Part shown: piece by piece, positions 17,555 through 27,979 of the stretch
Layout: each line of letters opens with the position of its first letter
How positions within the stretch are numbered: the stretch's first letter is position 1
Source: Bradyrhizobium diazoefficiens USDA 110
GTDB taxonomy: Bacteria > Pseudomonadota > Alphaproteobacteria > Rhizobiales > Xanthobacteraceae
Length of the DNA: 64,000 nt
NCBI RefSeq assembly: GCF_000011365.1
Contig: NC_004463.1
Location: 1,054,001-1,118,000 of the forward strand
Direction of reading: 5' to 3'
Program-made: the position numbers and the translations under genes
The notes under the pieces: model-generated
Told to the model about the DNA's origin: nothing
Databases searched by the model: none
The model's input: only the letters and a program-made list of their open reading frames with translations

Positions 17555-18124
17555 CTATTCATTCGCTCCCATCAGCACGCCATGCAGGACATAACGTTCG
17601 GGACCGGACGTGACGGCGTCGAACGGCCAGCAGGTGGCGAGCACGAGCTCGACATCCTGTGTCGCGGGATCGATGCCCGATGCGTCGAAACGGACAACGG
17701 TCGCAGAATCCACGCGATAGCGGAAATGCCTGCCGTCGCGGCGGGTGATCTCGATCACGTCTCCGATCGCGACATTCCGCAAGAAGCGGAAATGCGTATC
17801 GCGATGGGCGGCATAGACGGCAACGCCGCGCTCGCCGGCATCGACTGTCCGCTCGATATGGCCGGGTCCGAAAGCAAGCGCCTGGCCGCTCGTGCCGTCC
17901 AGAACGATCGCGCTGGCGCCGATCCGCTTCACCTCGATCCGGGCGACCGGCCAGGTATCGGCCCATGACCATGGCTTGACCACCTCTCCCGTCGCGACGC
18001 TTCTGTCGAACGCGCGTTCCAGCAGCACCTGCGCGAGCCAGGCTTTTGCATGGATGTAGGCGCCGTCGCCGAACAGGACGGCGCCGATCAGCGCGAGAAC
18101 CAGGGGAGAGATGAGGCGGGGCAT
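17555..18124 (-). CDS. Sortase (class GN type)
   Basis: This 189-residue protein has an N-terminal membrane anchor (residues 5-20) and a sortase domain. The catalytic residues are visible: H107 (AAHRDTHF), C165 (LATCWPF) and R177 (GPERYVLH). Sortases cut an LPxTG-like signal and join the protein to an amine acceptor; in Gram-negative bacteria the class GN form is found next to one VIT/VWA target protein. Exactly that partner is encoded upstream on the same strand (18303-20567), and the two probably form a pair. A palindromic repeat lies between them. The acceptor in a Gram-negative envelope is not known. Confidence 0.9.
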   Translation of the reverse strand: MPRLISPLVLALIGAVLFGDGAYIHAKAWLAQVLLERAFDRSVATGEVVKPWSWADTWPVARIEVKRIGASAIVLDGTSGQALAFGPGHIERTVDAGERGVAVYAAHRDTHFRFLRNVAIGDVIEITRRDGRHFRYRVDSATVVRFDASGIDPATQDVELVLATCWPFDAVTSGPERYVLHGVLMGANE

Positions 18125-18140
18125 TGAGTATCTCTTGTTC

Positions 18141-18218
18141 GTCGTTCCGGGGCTCGCGTAGCGAGAACCCGGAACCTCGAGATTCCGGGTTCGGCTCTAC
18201 GAGCCGCCCCGGAATGAC
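18141..18218. repeat. Family B palindromic repeat (GTCATTCCGGG type)
   Basis: GTCGTTCCGGGGC at the left and GCCCCGGAATGAC at the right are complementary outer arms. An inner palindrome AACCTCGAGATTCCGGGTT sits in the middle. The element lies between the sortase gene and its target gene on the minus-strand transcript. Confidence 0.8.
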
Positions 18219-18302
18219 ATTCCCCAAAAAGGCGCGCGCGGCCGTTGGGTAGGGGACGGGCAGCCGCGCGCGCTAACAGAGGAGTTCGGGGAGGCTCCTC
18301 TC

Positions 18303-20567
18303 TCAAGCGGCGTCAGTGAGCAAGGGCTGACGCCGGTTGAACACGAACAGGATCAGGGCGAGCACGATCAGGACCAGACCTCCGATCATCTTCAGCTCGG
18401 CCGAGGTGGCGGTCTTGGGCAGGCGGATCGCGTCGGGCGCGGCGGGGGTCGGCCGCCTTGCCGCCGGCTGGTTGCGCGCATCGGCATGGCGTTCGCGCAG
18501 CTGCGTCGGCACCAGCTGCGGCCGTTCGCCGAAGATCTTCTCGAAATCCCAGCCGGCCGGCAGATTGATCGGCAATTCGCTGAGCTTGAGCGGTTCGCCT
18601 TCGGGGCGGCTCGGCGTCTTGTCGATCGCGACGAGGCTGGTGAGCCGCGTGACGATCTGATGGTCGAGCGCCAGCGCCAGGATCGCCTTGTCGGCCTCTT
18701 CCGGCGTCATCTCGCGCATCGTGCGCGCCACTTCGGCGTCGCCGATCTTGCGCCTGGCCCAGAGTTTTGACAGGCCCTTGCCTTCGGCGGCATTCTGCAA
18801 CGGCAGCGTCACCGACCACGGACGGTCGCCGACGCGTCCCTTGATCTCGAGCGAGCCTGCGAGCTTGTCGAGCCTGGCCGCCAGCACCAGGGGCTCGTCG
18901 CGATAGACGTCCGGAATGATCGCCGGGGTGACGTCGGCCGTGGCTTCGGAGAACTTTGCGCTGAGGCCGGTCACCGCCGGATTTTCCAGCTTCGCGAACA
19001 GGCCGCGCATGCGCTCCTCGACCTGCTCGACAGAGCCGATATGGGTGAAGGCGCCGCGGCCGAGCTCGGAAGCGCGCGTCATCAGATAGGTGTTTGGCGC
19101 GGACCCGATGCCGACCATGAATACGCGCGAGCGGCCGCGCATCGCCGTGATCGTCTCGAACAATTGCTGCTCGTTGCCGATCGCGCCGTCGGTCAGGAAC
19201 ACGACCTGGCGAACCATGCCGGTGTCACCGATCTTGTCGGTCAGCGCGGCGCGCATCGCCGGCACCATCTCGGTGCCGCCGCGCGCCTGCAAGGCGCTGA
19301 CGAACGAGGTCGCTTCGCCGACATGGGCGGCATCCGCCGGCACGGAGGCCGGAAACAGCACGTCCATGGTATCGTCGAAGCGGATGACGTTGAAGCGGTC
19401 GGCCGGCTGGAGGCGGCCGAGGGCGTAGAGCAGGCTCGCCTTGGCCTGGACGATCGAGGTGCCGCCCATCGAGCCCGAATTGTCGATCACGAACACGACC
19501 TCGCGCGGCAGCGGCTTCTGCGTTGCCTGCTCGGCGCTCGGCGGCGTGACGAAGGCGAGCAGGTAATCGGCATCGCCGACATGCTCGCGGAACAGGCCGA
19601 CCGACGGTGCTTTCTGAGCCGCCGGCTTCCACGTCAGTTCGAAATCGCGGTCGGCGGGCACCGCGCCGTCGGCGAGCGTGACGATGCGCGTCGCGTTGTC
19701 CGGGCTCTCGATCTTGACGCTATGATGGTGGCTCTTGACCTCGCCGAGCGCAAAGCCGGCCTTCAGACGCACTGTGATGCTGGTCGGGTTAGCGGGCGCA
19801 TTCCTGGCGGGATCCAGCACTGTCGGGGAAATACGCTCGCGGTCGGGCACGGGATCGGACGTGGCGGCGCCCCAGCCGGAGCCGTCGTTGCGGAAGTCGA
19901 CACTCTGTACAATCGGCGCCGGATTGTAGCGCGGGGCGACCACCAGCGGCACGCGGAGCGAATATTCATTGCCGGATTGATGCACCGGCTCCTGATATTC
20001 GATCTGCACCAGCACGGTTTCGCCGGGACCGATATTCGCAACCGAGTTGGTGAAGATGTTGGGCCGCTCCTGCTCGGTGAGCGCGGCCTTCTGGCCGGCG
20101 CTGCGCGCCTGTTCGTAGATCACGCGCGCCTGTTGCCGCTCCTTGATGTCGCCGACGATGACGCGGTCGCCGACCACCATCTTCAGCGTGTCGACGGCGC
20201 CATTGGTCGCGAGCGGATAGACATAGGTGGCCTCGACCCAGTCCTTGGTCGGATTGCGGAACGCCTGGGTGACGCGGGTGCGCAGCGTCGGGCCCGATAC
20301 CGTGATGTCGATATCGATGCCGAGGCGGATCGCTTCGGTGGTGGCGCCATCTTCCTTCAGGAGGAGGGTGCCGGACCTGGCATCGCCGGGCTGGAGCAGG
20401 CTGGCCTGTTCGGTCGTTGCTGACCAGCTCGTCCCGAAGCTCACCAGCAGGGCCACGAAGGCGACCAGCATCACTGCGATGCCCTGCGCGAGAAGAAACA
20501 ATCCGAGCTTGATCAGCCGGCTCAGCATGGGATGTTCGTCGCTGTCGGCTGTGTCGTAGGTATTCAT
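18303..20567 (-). CDS. VIT/VWA-domain sortase target protein
   Basis: This 754-residue secreted or membrane-held protein belongs to the proteobacterial sortase-target group. An N-terminal hydrophobic segment (residues 15-45) is followed by a VIT domain (about 60-190), a linker, and a VWA domain with the MIDAS motif DNSGSMGG starting at D362, which should bind a metal ion. The C-terminus is a classical sorting signal: LPKTA at 716-720, a hydrophobic stretch of about 20 residues, then RRQ. The downstream sortase gene on the same strand supports processing at LPKTA. VIT/VWA proteins mediate protein-protein or surface contacts. ATG 20567 is preceded by GGAGCAGG. Confidence 0.9.
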   Translation of the reverse strand: MNTYDTADSDEHPMLSRLIKLGLFLLAQGIAVMLVAFVALLVSFGTSWSATTEQASLLQPGDARSGTLLLKEDGATTEAIRLGIDIDITVSGPTLRTRVTQAFRNPTKDWVEATYVYPLATNGAVDTLKMVVGDRVIVGDIKERQQARVIYEQARSAGQKAALTEQERPNIFTNSVANIGPGETVLVQIEYQEPVHQSGNEYSLRVPLVVAPRYNPAPIVQSVDFRNDGSGWGAATSDPVPDRERISPTVLDPARNAPANPTSITVRLKAGFALGEVKSHHHSVKIESPDNATRIVTLADGAVPADRDFELTWKPAAQKAPSVGLFREHVGDADYLLAFVTPPSAEQATQKPLPREVVFVIDNSGSMGGTSIVQAKASLLYALGRLQPADRFNVIRFDDTMDVLFPASVPADAAHVGEATSFVSALQARGGTEMVPAMRAALTDKIGDTGMVRQVVFLTDGAIGNEQQLFETITAMRGRSRVFMVGIGSAPNTYLMTRASELGRGAFTHIGSVEQVEERMRGLFAKLENPAVTGLSAKFSEATADVTPAIIPDVYRDEPLVLAARLDKLAGSLEIKGRVGDRPWSVTLPLQNAAEGKGLSKLWARRKIGDAEVARTMREMTPEEADKAILALALDHQIVTRLTSLVAIDKTPSRPEGEPLKLSELPINLPAGWDFEKIFGERPQLVPTQLRERHADARNQPAARRPTPAAPDAIRLPKTATSAELKMIGGLVLIVLALILFVFNRRQPLLTDAA

Positions 20568-20751
20568 TTGGCCTGCTCCCGAAGGATGTTTGCAGGCTCA
20601 GCATCCGCCGGGAGGGCCTGATTTCGCGAGCAGAATGATCGGCAATGTTCCGCCGCGGCCGGCCCGGGCGGGCGGCGGACGGGTGGCCATGTGCGGTTTT
20701 GTGCTGGTTTGTCCGGCCTGCTAGAGTGGTGCTCCCAAGGCAGGGGTGACG

Positions 20752-21513
20752 ATGCAGACGCAGGGCGACAAGCAGCTTTCGGACGAGCAGTGCCGCGAGA
20801 TCGCGGAGACCATTCGCGAGGAGCTCGCCAGGCGCCGGATCTCCCGGCAGGCGCTGGCCGAACAGGCCAAGCTCAGCCTGTCGACGCTGGAGAAGGTGCT
20901 CGGCGGCCGCCGGCCGTTCACGCTGGCGACGACGGTCCGGCTGGAGCAGGCGCTGGGTGTGTCCCTACGCAAGAGCGTCGTCGTCGTGGCGCCTCCGGCC
21001 GCGAACGATGTCGCGCCCGACAGCCTCGGCTCCTATGCGCATCGCGCGGTGACCTGGCTCGAGGATGTCTACATCACGCTGCGGCCGTCGTTTGGCGACA
21101 AGGACGCGATCTTCGCCTACCGCACCGAAATCTTGTGGGAGCCGAAGGTCTCGTCGCTGGTCTTCCGCGAGGGCGATCGGACCGATGCCGCCTATGAGCA
21201 TACCGGCGAGGTCGCCGTGCCGCATCAGTCCGGCTTCATCTATCTCGTCATCATCAAGCACGGCCAGCATCGCGTGATCACGGTGTCGCGGCCGACGGTC
21301 GCCGGCGAGATGTACGGCATCATCTCGACGCTCCGCGCCGGTCCCGGCTCGCAGCTGACGCCGATTGCAGCACCGATCGCCTACGTGCCGCTCAGAAACG
21401 TTCCGACGCCGTCCTTGGGACGGGTCGCGTCCGGCGACGCCAACTATGAGCTGTACCGAAAACACCTGCGCCGCACGGTGGAAGAGCCGTTCGCGCTGTT
21501 CTTGCCGGCATAG
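20752..21513 (+). CDS. XRE-type HTH regulator with unassigned C-terminal domain
   Basis: This 253-residue protein has a Cro/C1-type helix-turn-helix in residues about 20-75 (ISRQALAEQAKLSLSTLEKVLGG). The following 170 residues contain no motif I can name. They include a stretch with alternating hydrophobic residues (GFIYLVIIKHGQHRVITVSRP) that suggests a beta-rich ligand-binding fold. ATG 20752 is preceded by AGGGG; a GTG at 20746 is the alternative start. It is divergent from the VIT/VWA gene, 184 bases away, so it may control the sortase pair. That is inference from position only. Confidence 0.75.
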   Translation: MQTQGDKQLSDEQCREIAETIREELARRRISRQALAEQAKLSLSTLEKVLGGRRPFTLATTVRLEQALGVSLRKSVVVVAPPAANDVAPDSLGSYAHRAVTWLEDVYITLRPSFGDKDAIFAYRTEILWEPKVSSLVFREGDRTDAAYEHTGEVAVPHQSGFIYLVIIKHGQHRVITVSRPTVAGEMYGIISTLRAGPGSQLTPIAAPIAYVPLRNVPTPSLGRVASGDANYELYRKHLRRTVEEPFALFLPA

Positions 21514-21603
21514 GTTCACCCTTGGTTCACCCTGGAGATCCGCGGACAAGGAGATGGCGGACTCGCGGCCGCCATCCCCCATGCACGGAGAGTTCGCCGA
21601 GAA

Positions 21604-22827
21604 CTAGCCGCTCGGCTCCGCGCTGATGATGGGGCCGAACAGTTCCCACTGGCCGTTCTTGAACCGCCACATCTTGAGCTGTTCGATCGGCGCGAAGTCG
21701 GTGGGCGAGGTGTTGATCTTGATCCCCGGGATCAGCGTATCGGGGGCGAAGTCCTTCAGGCTGGCGGCCTGCTTCATCACGTTCTCGCGGGTGAGATTGT
21801 CGCCCGCCTGCTTCAGCACCTGCACCATCGTCTGGGCCGCGGCATAGCCGTAGACCAGATTGGCGTCCGAGATGTTTGCGCCGGGCATGTATTTGTCGAT
21901 GAAGGCCATGAACTTCTTCATGCCCTCGTCGTCCTTCCATTGCGGATCCGACGCGTCCTTCAGATAACCGGCCGATAACACGCCCTCGGAGGCTTCGAGG
22001 CCGGCGGGCTTCATCACCGCGCCGATGGACACCGAGACATCCGTCATCAGGTGCATCGGCTTCCATTCCAGCTCCGCGATCTTCTTGATGGCTTGCGCCG
22101 CGAATTTCGGGGTCGAGATGTTCACGAAGACGTCCGCGCCGGTGCCCTTGAGCTTGACGATGTGCGAGTCGATCGATGGCTCCCAGGTCTCGTAGCTCTC
22201 TTCGGCCACGATCAGCTTCGATGCCTTGTCGCCGAACACGTCCTTGATGCCGGCGACGTAGTCCTTGCCGAAATCGTCGTTGGCATAGAAGATCGCGACC
22301 TTCGCGTCCGGCTTCTCCTTCAGGATGTACTTGGCGAAGATCCGCGCCTCGACCCGGTAGCTCGGCTGGAAGCCCATGGTCCACGGGAAATTTTGCGGGT
22401 CGTTCCACTTGCTGGCACCGGTGGCGAGGAAGAGCTGCGGGATCTTCTTGGCGTTGTGATATTTCTGCACCGCGGTCTGGGTCGGCGTGCCGAGCGCGTT
22501 GAACACCAGGAACACTTCGTCGCTCTCGATCAGCTTGCGGACCTGCTCCACGGTCTTGGGCGGCGAGTAGCCGTCATCATAGGAGATCCAGTTGATCTTG
22601 CGGCCGTTGATGCCGCCCTGGTCGTTGATCATCTTGAAATAGGCTTCCTCGGTCTTGCCGATGACGCCGTAAGCGGAGGCGGGGCCGGAATAGGCCTCGA
22701 CATTGCCGATCTTGATCTCGGTGTCGGAGGCGCCGGTATCGTACCTCTTCTGTGCGTAAGCCCCTTGAACCGAGAGCAATGTCAGGGCCGTCGCCGCCGC
22801 GAGCAGGACGCGTTTCTTGTTTTTCAT
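21604..22827 (-). CDS. LivK-type ABC transporter substrate-binding protein
   Basis: This 407-residue periplasmic binding protein starts at ATG 22827 (MKNKKRVLLAAATALTLL) with a signal peptide ending near AYAQ. The mature part has the type-I periplasmic-binding pattern: EIKIGNVEAYSGPASAYG, then a ligand-pocket stretch around NALGTPTQTAV. No permease or ATPase genes lie nearby, so it must share an importer encoded elsewhere or have lost its partners. It is downstream of an acyl-CoA ligase gene on the same strand but separated by a terminator (22877-22901). The ligand may be the acid that the neighbouring enzymes degrade, for example an aromatic or branched acid; that is inference. Confidence 0.88.
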   Translation of the reverse strand: MKNKKRVLLAAATALTLLSVQGAYAQKRYDTGASDTEIKIGNVEAYSGPASAYGVIGKTEEAYFKMINDQGGINGRKINWISYDDGYSPPKTVEQVRKLIESDEVFLVFNALGTPTQTAVQKYHNAKKIPQLFLATGASKWNDPQNFPWTMGFQPSYRVEARIFAKYILKEKPDAKVAIFYANDDFGKDYVAGIKDVFGDKASKLIVAEESYETWEPSIDSHIVKLKGTGADVFVNISTPKFAAQAIKKIAELEWKPMHLMTDVSVSIGAVMKPAGLEASEGVLSAGYLKDASDPQWKDDEGMKKFMAFIDKYMPGANISDANLVYGYAAAQTMVQVLKQAGDNLTRENVMKQAASLKDFAPDTLIPGIKINTSPTDFAPIEQLKMWRFKNGQWELFGPIISAEPSG

Positions 22828-22876
22828 GGAAATTCCTTGGGTTTCTTGTGGGTCGGAGCAGGCACTACAAAAGGAA

Positions 22877-22901
22877 AAAGCGCCCGCGAGAGGGGCGCTT
22901 T
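22877..22901 (-). terminator. Rho-independent terminator behind the acyl-CoA ligase gene
   Basis: On the minus strand a perfect 9-bp stem (AAAGCGCCC at both ends) closes a 7-base loop and is followed by TTCCTTTTG, with T-rich bases in the stem foot. It begins three bases after the ligase stop codon and separates that gene from the binding-protein gene. Confidence 0.8.
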
Positions 22902-22903
22902 GG

Positions 22904-24454
22904 TCAGGCGTTGGCGACTCTCTTGTCGACTTCGGAGGCCGCCGAGAATTCCTTGCGCAAGGTCGGCTTGTGGATCTTGCCGGTGGCGTTGCGCGGCAGC
23001 GCATCGACGAAGCGAATTTGGCGTGGGCATTTGAAGCGCGCGAGATTGGCCGCGCAATGTGCGAAGACGTCGGTTTCCGTCAGCCTTTGTCCTGGCTTGA
23101 CCGCGACGATGGCAAGGCCCACCTCGCCCCATTGCGGATCGGGAATGCCGATGACGGCGGCTTCGGCGATGGCGCCAAGCTGGTGCAGGACGTTCTCGAC
23201 CTCGGCCGGATAGACGTTCTCGCCGCCGGAGATGTACATGTCCTTCCAGCGGTCGACGATGTAGTAGAAGCCTTCCTCGTCGATTCGCGTCGCATCGCCG
23301 GTGTGGAGCCAGCCGTCGGTGAAGGAGGATTTGTTCGCCTCCGGCCTGTTCCAGTAGCCGGGCGTGATGTTTGGTCCCTTCACCCAGAGCTCGCCAAGCT
23401 CGCCGACATCGGCGTCGCTGCCGTCGGGCCGCACGATCCGCACCTCCGTGTGCAGCACCGGCTTGCCGGCGGAGCCGGCCTTGCGCGCCGCATCCTCGCG
23501 GTCGAGCACCAGCACGGCCGGCGAGGTCTCGGTCATGCCATAGCCCTGCTGGAGTGCGACGCCGCGCGCCTCCCAGACCTTCAGCAGCGGCACCGGCATT
23601 GGCGCGCCGCCGACACCGCCGACGATCAGCCGGGTAAGGTCGGTCGTTGCGAAGGCGGGATGCTGCGCCATGAACTGGTAGATCGCGGGGACGCCGAAGA
23701 ACACGTTGATGCCCTGCGCGGGATCGTTGATCAGGCCGAGCGCCGTGCCGGGATCGAAGGCCCGCATGATCATCACGGTGCCGCCGGCATGCAGCACCGG
23801 ATTGGTGTAGCAATTCAGCCCGCCGGTATGGAACAGCGGCAGCACGGTAAGCAGCACCGAGGACGGTCCGATGCAGGCGGGACCGCCGAGATTGACGCAA
23901 TTCCAGAACGTCATGCCGTGGGTGATGGTCGCGCCTTTCGGATGACCCGTGGTGCCGGACGTGTACATGATGGTCGAGACGTCATCGAGTGTGACCTCCT
24001 CGATCCGGTCGAGCGGCTTTGCGGCGGCGATGCCGGCCTCGTAGGCCCCGCCGGGGCCGAGCAGCAGGCTGGTCGCTACACCGCAGAGCTTGGCGACGCT
24101 CAGCGCCGTCTCGGCGAGGTCGGCATCATGGATCATCACCTTCGGCGCGCAATCAGCGGTGATGAACTGGAGTTCGGGAACGGTGAGGCGGGTGTTCAGC
24201 GGCACGAAGATCGCACCTAACCGCCCGCAGGCAAACTGCACCTCCAGCGTATCGGTCGTGTTCAGCGCCAGCACCGCGACGCGGTCGCCGCGCGAGACCT
24301 TCAGCGTGTGACACAGGAACGAGGCGAGACGCGAGACCCTCGCATCCAGCTGCGAATAGGTGAAGCGGCGCTCGCTCGCGAGGTCGATGACCGCGACCTT
24401 GCCAGGCGTGCGGCGGCCATGATGGGCGATCCAGTCGTAGTAACGAACGGCCAA
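22904..24454 (-). CDS. AMP-forming acyl-CoA synthetase/ligase
   Basis: This ANL-superfamily enzyme of 516 residues converts a carboxylic acid to its CoA thioester via an acyl-adenylate. It has the P-loop-like MYTSGTTGHPKG, the GYGMTETSP motif, the hinge region GWLHTGDATRIDEEG and the C-terminal catalytic lysine region LPRNATGKIHK. The start is probably TTG 24454, because GGGAGGG stands directly before it and the protein then opens with VRYYDWIAHH, as in relatives. An upstream ATG at 24508 has no ribosome site but is in frame. The gene diverges from the first acyl-CoA dehydrogenase gene. The substrate, perhaps a medium-chain or aromatic acid, is not decided by the sequence. Confidence 0.85.
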   Translation of the reverse strand: MAVRYYDWIAHHGRRTPGKVAVIDLASERRFTYSQLDARVSRLASFLCHTLKVSRGDRVAVLALNTTDTLEVQFACGRLGAIFVPLNTRLTVPELQFITADCAPKVMIHDADLAETALSVAKLCGVATSLLLGPGGAYEAGIAAAKPLDRIEEVTLDDVSTIMYTSGTTGHPKGATITHGMTFWNCVNLGGPACIGPSSVLLTVLPLFHTGGLNCYTNPVLHAGGTVMIMRAFDPGTALGLINDPAQGINVFFGVPAIYQFMAQHPAFATTDLTRLIVGGVGGAPMPVPLLKVWEARGVALQQGYGMTETSPAVLVLDREDAARKAGSAGKPVLHTEVRIVRPDGSDADVGELGELWVKGPNITPGYWNRPEANKSSFTDGWLHTGDATRIDEEGFYYIVDRWKDMYISGGENVYPAEVENVLHQLGAIAEAAVIGIPDPQWGEVGLAIVAVKPGQRLTETDVFAHCAANLARFKCPRQIRFVDALPRNATGKIHKPTLRKEFSAASEVDKRVANA

Positions 24455-24718
24455 AAAACCCTCCCTCGGCGGTCTTGTGCCGCCTGTATCCCTATTGCCG
24501 TGCACCATGCCCGGCGTGGCCCTGGGGCCAGCCGGAGTTTGTGCAACACGTCTTTTTTGATTTGGAGTTGGCGCGCGAGGGGCGAAAATCGTCTTGCGTT
24601 GAGTTGCTAGGTGATGGCCTGCTGAATGGCCTTACCGGGTCAGCCACTCCGCGCAAGTGAGCTGCCCAGGTTCCAGCCATGGTGGATGAGACGAATCCGT
24701 CCGCGAGGCGAGAGTGCG

Positions 24719-25855
24719 ATGAAGAGCCCGTTCTATACCGCCGAGCACGATGCCTTCCGCGACGTGATGCGCCGCTTTGTCGAGAAGGAGATCTCGCCCT
24801 TCGCCCATGAATGGGACGAGGCCGGCGAATTTCCCCGCGCGCTCTATCGCAAGGCGGCGGAGATCGGCCTGTTGGGGTTGGGATTCCCCGAGGAATATGG
24901 CGGGATTGCCGCCGACCAGTTCATGAAGATCGTGGCGAGCCAGGAGCTGGCGCAGGCCGGCGCCGGCGGCGTCAGCGCCAGCCTGATGAGCCACACCATC
25001 GGCTCGCCGCCGATCGCGCGTGCGGCGCGGCCGGAGGTGAAGGCGCGCGTGCTGCCGCAGGTGCTGGCAGGCGAGAAGATCTCCGCGCTCGCGATCACCG
25101 AGCCGGGCGGCGGCTCGGACGTTGCAAACCTTCGCACGCGGGCGCGGCGGGACGGCGATCACTACGTCGTGAGCGGCGAGAAGACCTTCATCACCTCGGG
25201 CATGCGCGCCGATTATCTGACCGTCGCCGTGCGTACGGGCGGCGAGGGCGCCGGCGGCGTCAGCCTGCTCCTGATCGCGGGCGACACGCCCGGCCTGTCC
25301 AGGACAAAACTGAAGAAGATGGGCTGGTGGGCCTCCGACACCGCGACGCTGCATTTCGACGACTGCCGCGTGCCGGCCGAAAATCTGATCGGCGAGGAGG
25401 GCCAGGGCTTCAAGATCATCATGCAGAATTTCAACAGCGAGCGCATGGGTATGGCGGCGGGCTGCACCGCCTTCGCACGCGTCTGCCTCGACGAGGCGAT
25501 TGCCTACGCCAAGGAACGCAAGACCTTCGGCAAGCCGCTCGCCCAGCACCAGGTCATCAGGCACAAGATCGTCGACATGGCGCAGAAGGTCGCGGCCTCG
25601 CAGGCGATGCTGGAGATGTTGGCCTGGCGCCTGGAGCAGGGCGAAAGTCCGGTCGCCGAAATCTGCATGATGAAGAACCAGGCAACGCAGACCATGGCGT
25701 TCTGCGCCTCGGAAGCCGTGCAGATATTCGGCGGCGCCGGCTTCATGCGCGGCATCAAGGCCGAGCGCATCTACCGCGAGGTCAAGGTCAACGCCATCGG
25801 CGGCGGTACCGAGGAGATCATGAAGGATCTGGCGTCGCGGCAGATGGGGCTGTGA
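24719..25855 (+). CDS. Acyl-CoA dehydrogenase
   Basis: This 378-residue FAD enzyme introduces a double bond into an acyl-CoA. The domain order is normal: N-terminal helices, the middle beta domain (ALAITEPGGGSDVANLRT) and the C-terminal helices with KERKTFGKPLAQHQ. The usual catalytic glutamate of medium-chain enzymes (in a YEGT context) is absent; the sequence there reads IGGGTEE. A glutamate at 241 (NSERMGM) is in the place used by isovaleryl-CoA and long-chain dehydrogenases. This suggests a branched or bulky substrate. ATG 24719 begins MKSPFYTAEHDAF as in relatives. A second dehydrogenase gene follows 118 bases later. Confidence 0.88.
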   Translation: MKSPFYTAEHDAFRDVMRRFVEKEISPFAHEWDEAGEFPRALYRKAAEIGLLGLGFPEEYGGIAADQFMKIVASQELAQAGAGGVSASLMSHTIGSPPIARAARPEVKARVLPQVLAGEKISALAITEPGGGSDVANLRTRARRDGDHYVVSGEKTFITSGMRADYLTVAVRTGGEGAGGVSLLLIAGDTPGLSRTKLKKMGWWASDTATLHFDDCRVPAENLIGEEGQGFKIIMQNFNSERMGMAAGCTAFARVCLDEAIAYAKERKTFGKPLAQHQVIRHKIVDMAQKVAASQAMLEMLAWRLEQGESPVAEICMMKNQATQTMAFCASEAVQIFGGAGFMRGIKAERIYREVKVNAIGGGTEEIMKDLASRQMGL

Positions 25856-25863
25856 CCTTCGCC

Positions 25864-25961
25864 GTCATTCCGGGGCGGCGCGAAGCGTCGAACCCGGAAT
25901 CTCGATATTGTAGGACTCATCTCTGGATTCCGGGTTCGCGCTTCGCGCGCCCCGGAATGAC
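25864..25961. repeat. Family B palindromic repeat
   Basis: GTCATTCCGGGGCG and GCGCCCCGGAATGAC are the outer arms, with a GAACCCGGAATC / GATTCCGGGTTC inner pair. It fills the gap between the two dehydrogenase genes and ends 12 bases before the second start codon. Confidence 0.85.
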
Positions 25962-25973
25962 GAAGGGAAAGAA

Positions 25974-27136
<1,163 letters not shown>

Positions 27137-27140
<4 letters not shown>

Positions 27141-27793
27141 TCACGCTCTATCACTGCGATGCCGCACGCTCGTTCCGTCCGCTCTGGATGCTGGAGGAGA
27201 TGGGGCTGCCGTACGAGTTGAAGATGCTGCCGTTCCCGCCGCGGGTGTTCGCCAAGGAGTATCTCGCGCTCAACCCGCTCGGCACGATTCCCTTCATGAT
27301 CGACGGCGAGACGAAGATGACGGAGTCCTCGGGCATCTGCCACTACCTCGGCACCAGATACGCCCCGACGCCGCTGATGGTGGACGTCGAGGATCCCGCC
27401 TATGGCGCGTTCCTGAACTGGATGTATTTCAGCGATGCCACGTTAACCTTCCCGCAGACGCTGGTGCTCCGCTACACCCAGCTCGAGCCGGAGGAGCGCC
27501 GCAATCCGCAGGTCGCCGGCGACTATGCCAAATGGTTCCTGGGCCGGCTGCGCGCCGTTGAGGCAGCGACCGCGAATGCCGAAACCTTGTGCGCCGGCCG
27601 CTTCACCGCCGCCGACATCGTGATCGGCTACGCGCTCCGCCTCGCCGACAACATCGGGCTCGCCAAGGATTTCGGGCCAAACGTCGCAGCCTATTGGGCG
27701 CGATTGCAGCAGCGCGAGGGCTTCAAGCGCGCCGTTGCTGCGGAGCAGAAGGCTGGTGTCGAGCAGAATGTCGCGCCGCGGGTAAGGGCGTAA
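27137..27793 (+). CDS. Glutathione S-transferase family protein
   Basis: This 218-residue protein has an N-terminal thioredoxin-like domain (MITLYHCDAARSFRPLWMLEE, with cis-proline motif GTIPFM and the ES pair in MTESSGI binding glutathione) and a C-terminal helical domain. The family conjugates glutathione or acts in isomerisation and reduction. It overlaps the acyl-CoA dehydrogenase gene by four bases. In an acyl-CoA catabolic operon it might handle a reactive intermediate; no substrate can be named. Confidence 0.88.
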
Positions 27794-27801
27794 GGGACGC
27801 T

Positions 27802-27873
27802 GTCATTCCGGGCCGATGCGAAGCATAGAATCTCGAGGTTCCGGGTTCGGTCCAACGGACCGCCCCGGAACGA
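27802..27873. repeat. Family B palindromic repeat, short copy
   Basis: GTCATTCCGGGCCG and CGCCCCGGAACGAC form outer arms around GAATCTCGAGGTTCCGGGTTC. It is located just after the GST gene, and about 107 bases remain to the AraC-type regulator, holding its probable promoter but no recognisable site. Confidence 0.8.
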
Positions 27874-27979
27874 CTGCGCATGTTTCCCTGACAGCGCTAT
27901 CCCTTCGTGACAGCGCTCAAATTTGCGCTAAGGTGATCTTCGTCCGCAGCGGCCAGAGAGCCGCGCGAGGAGGACCCCA

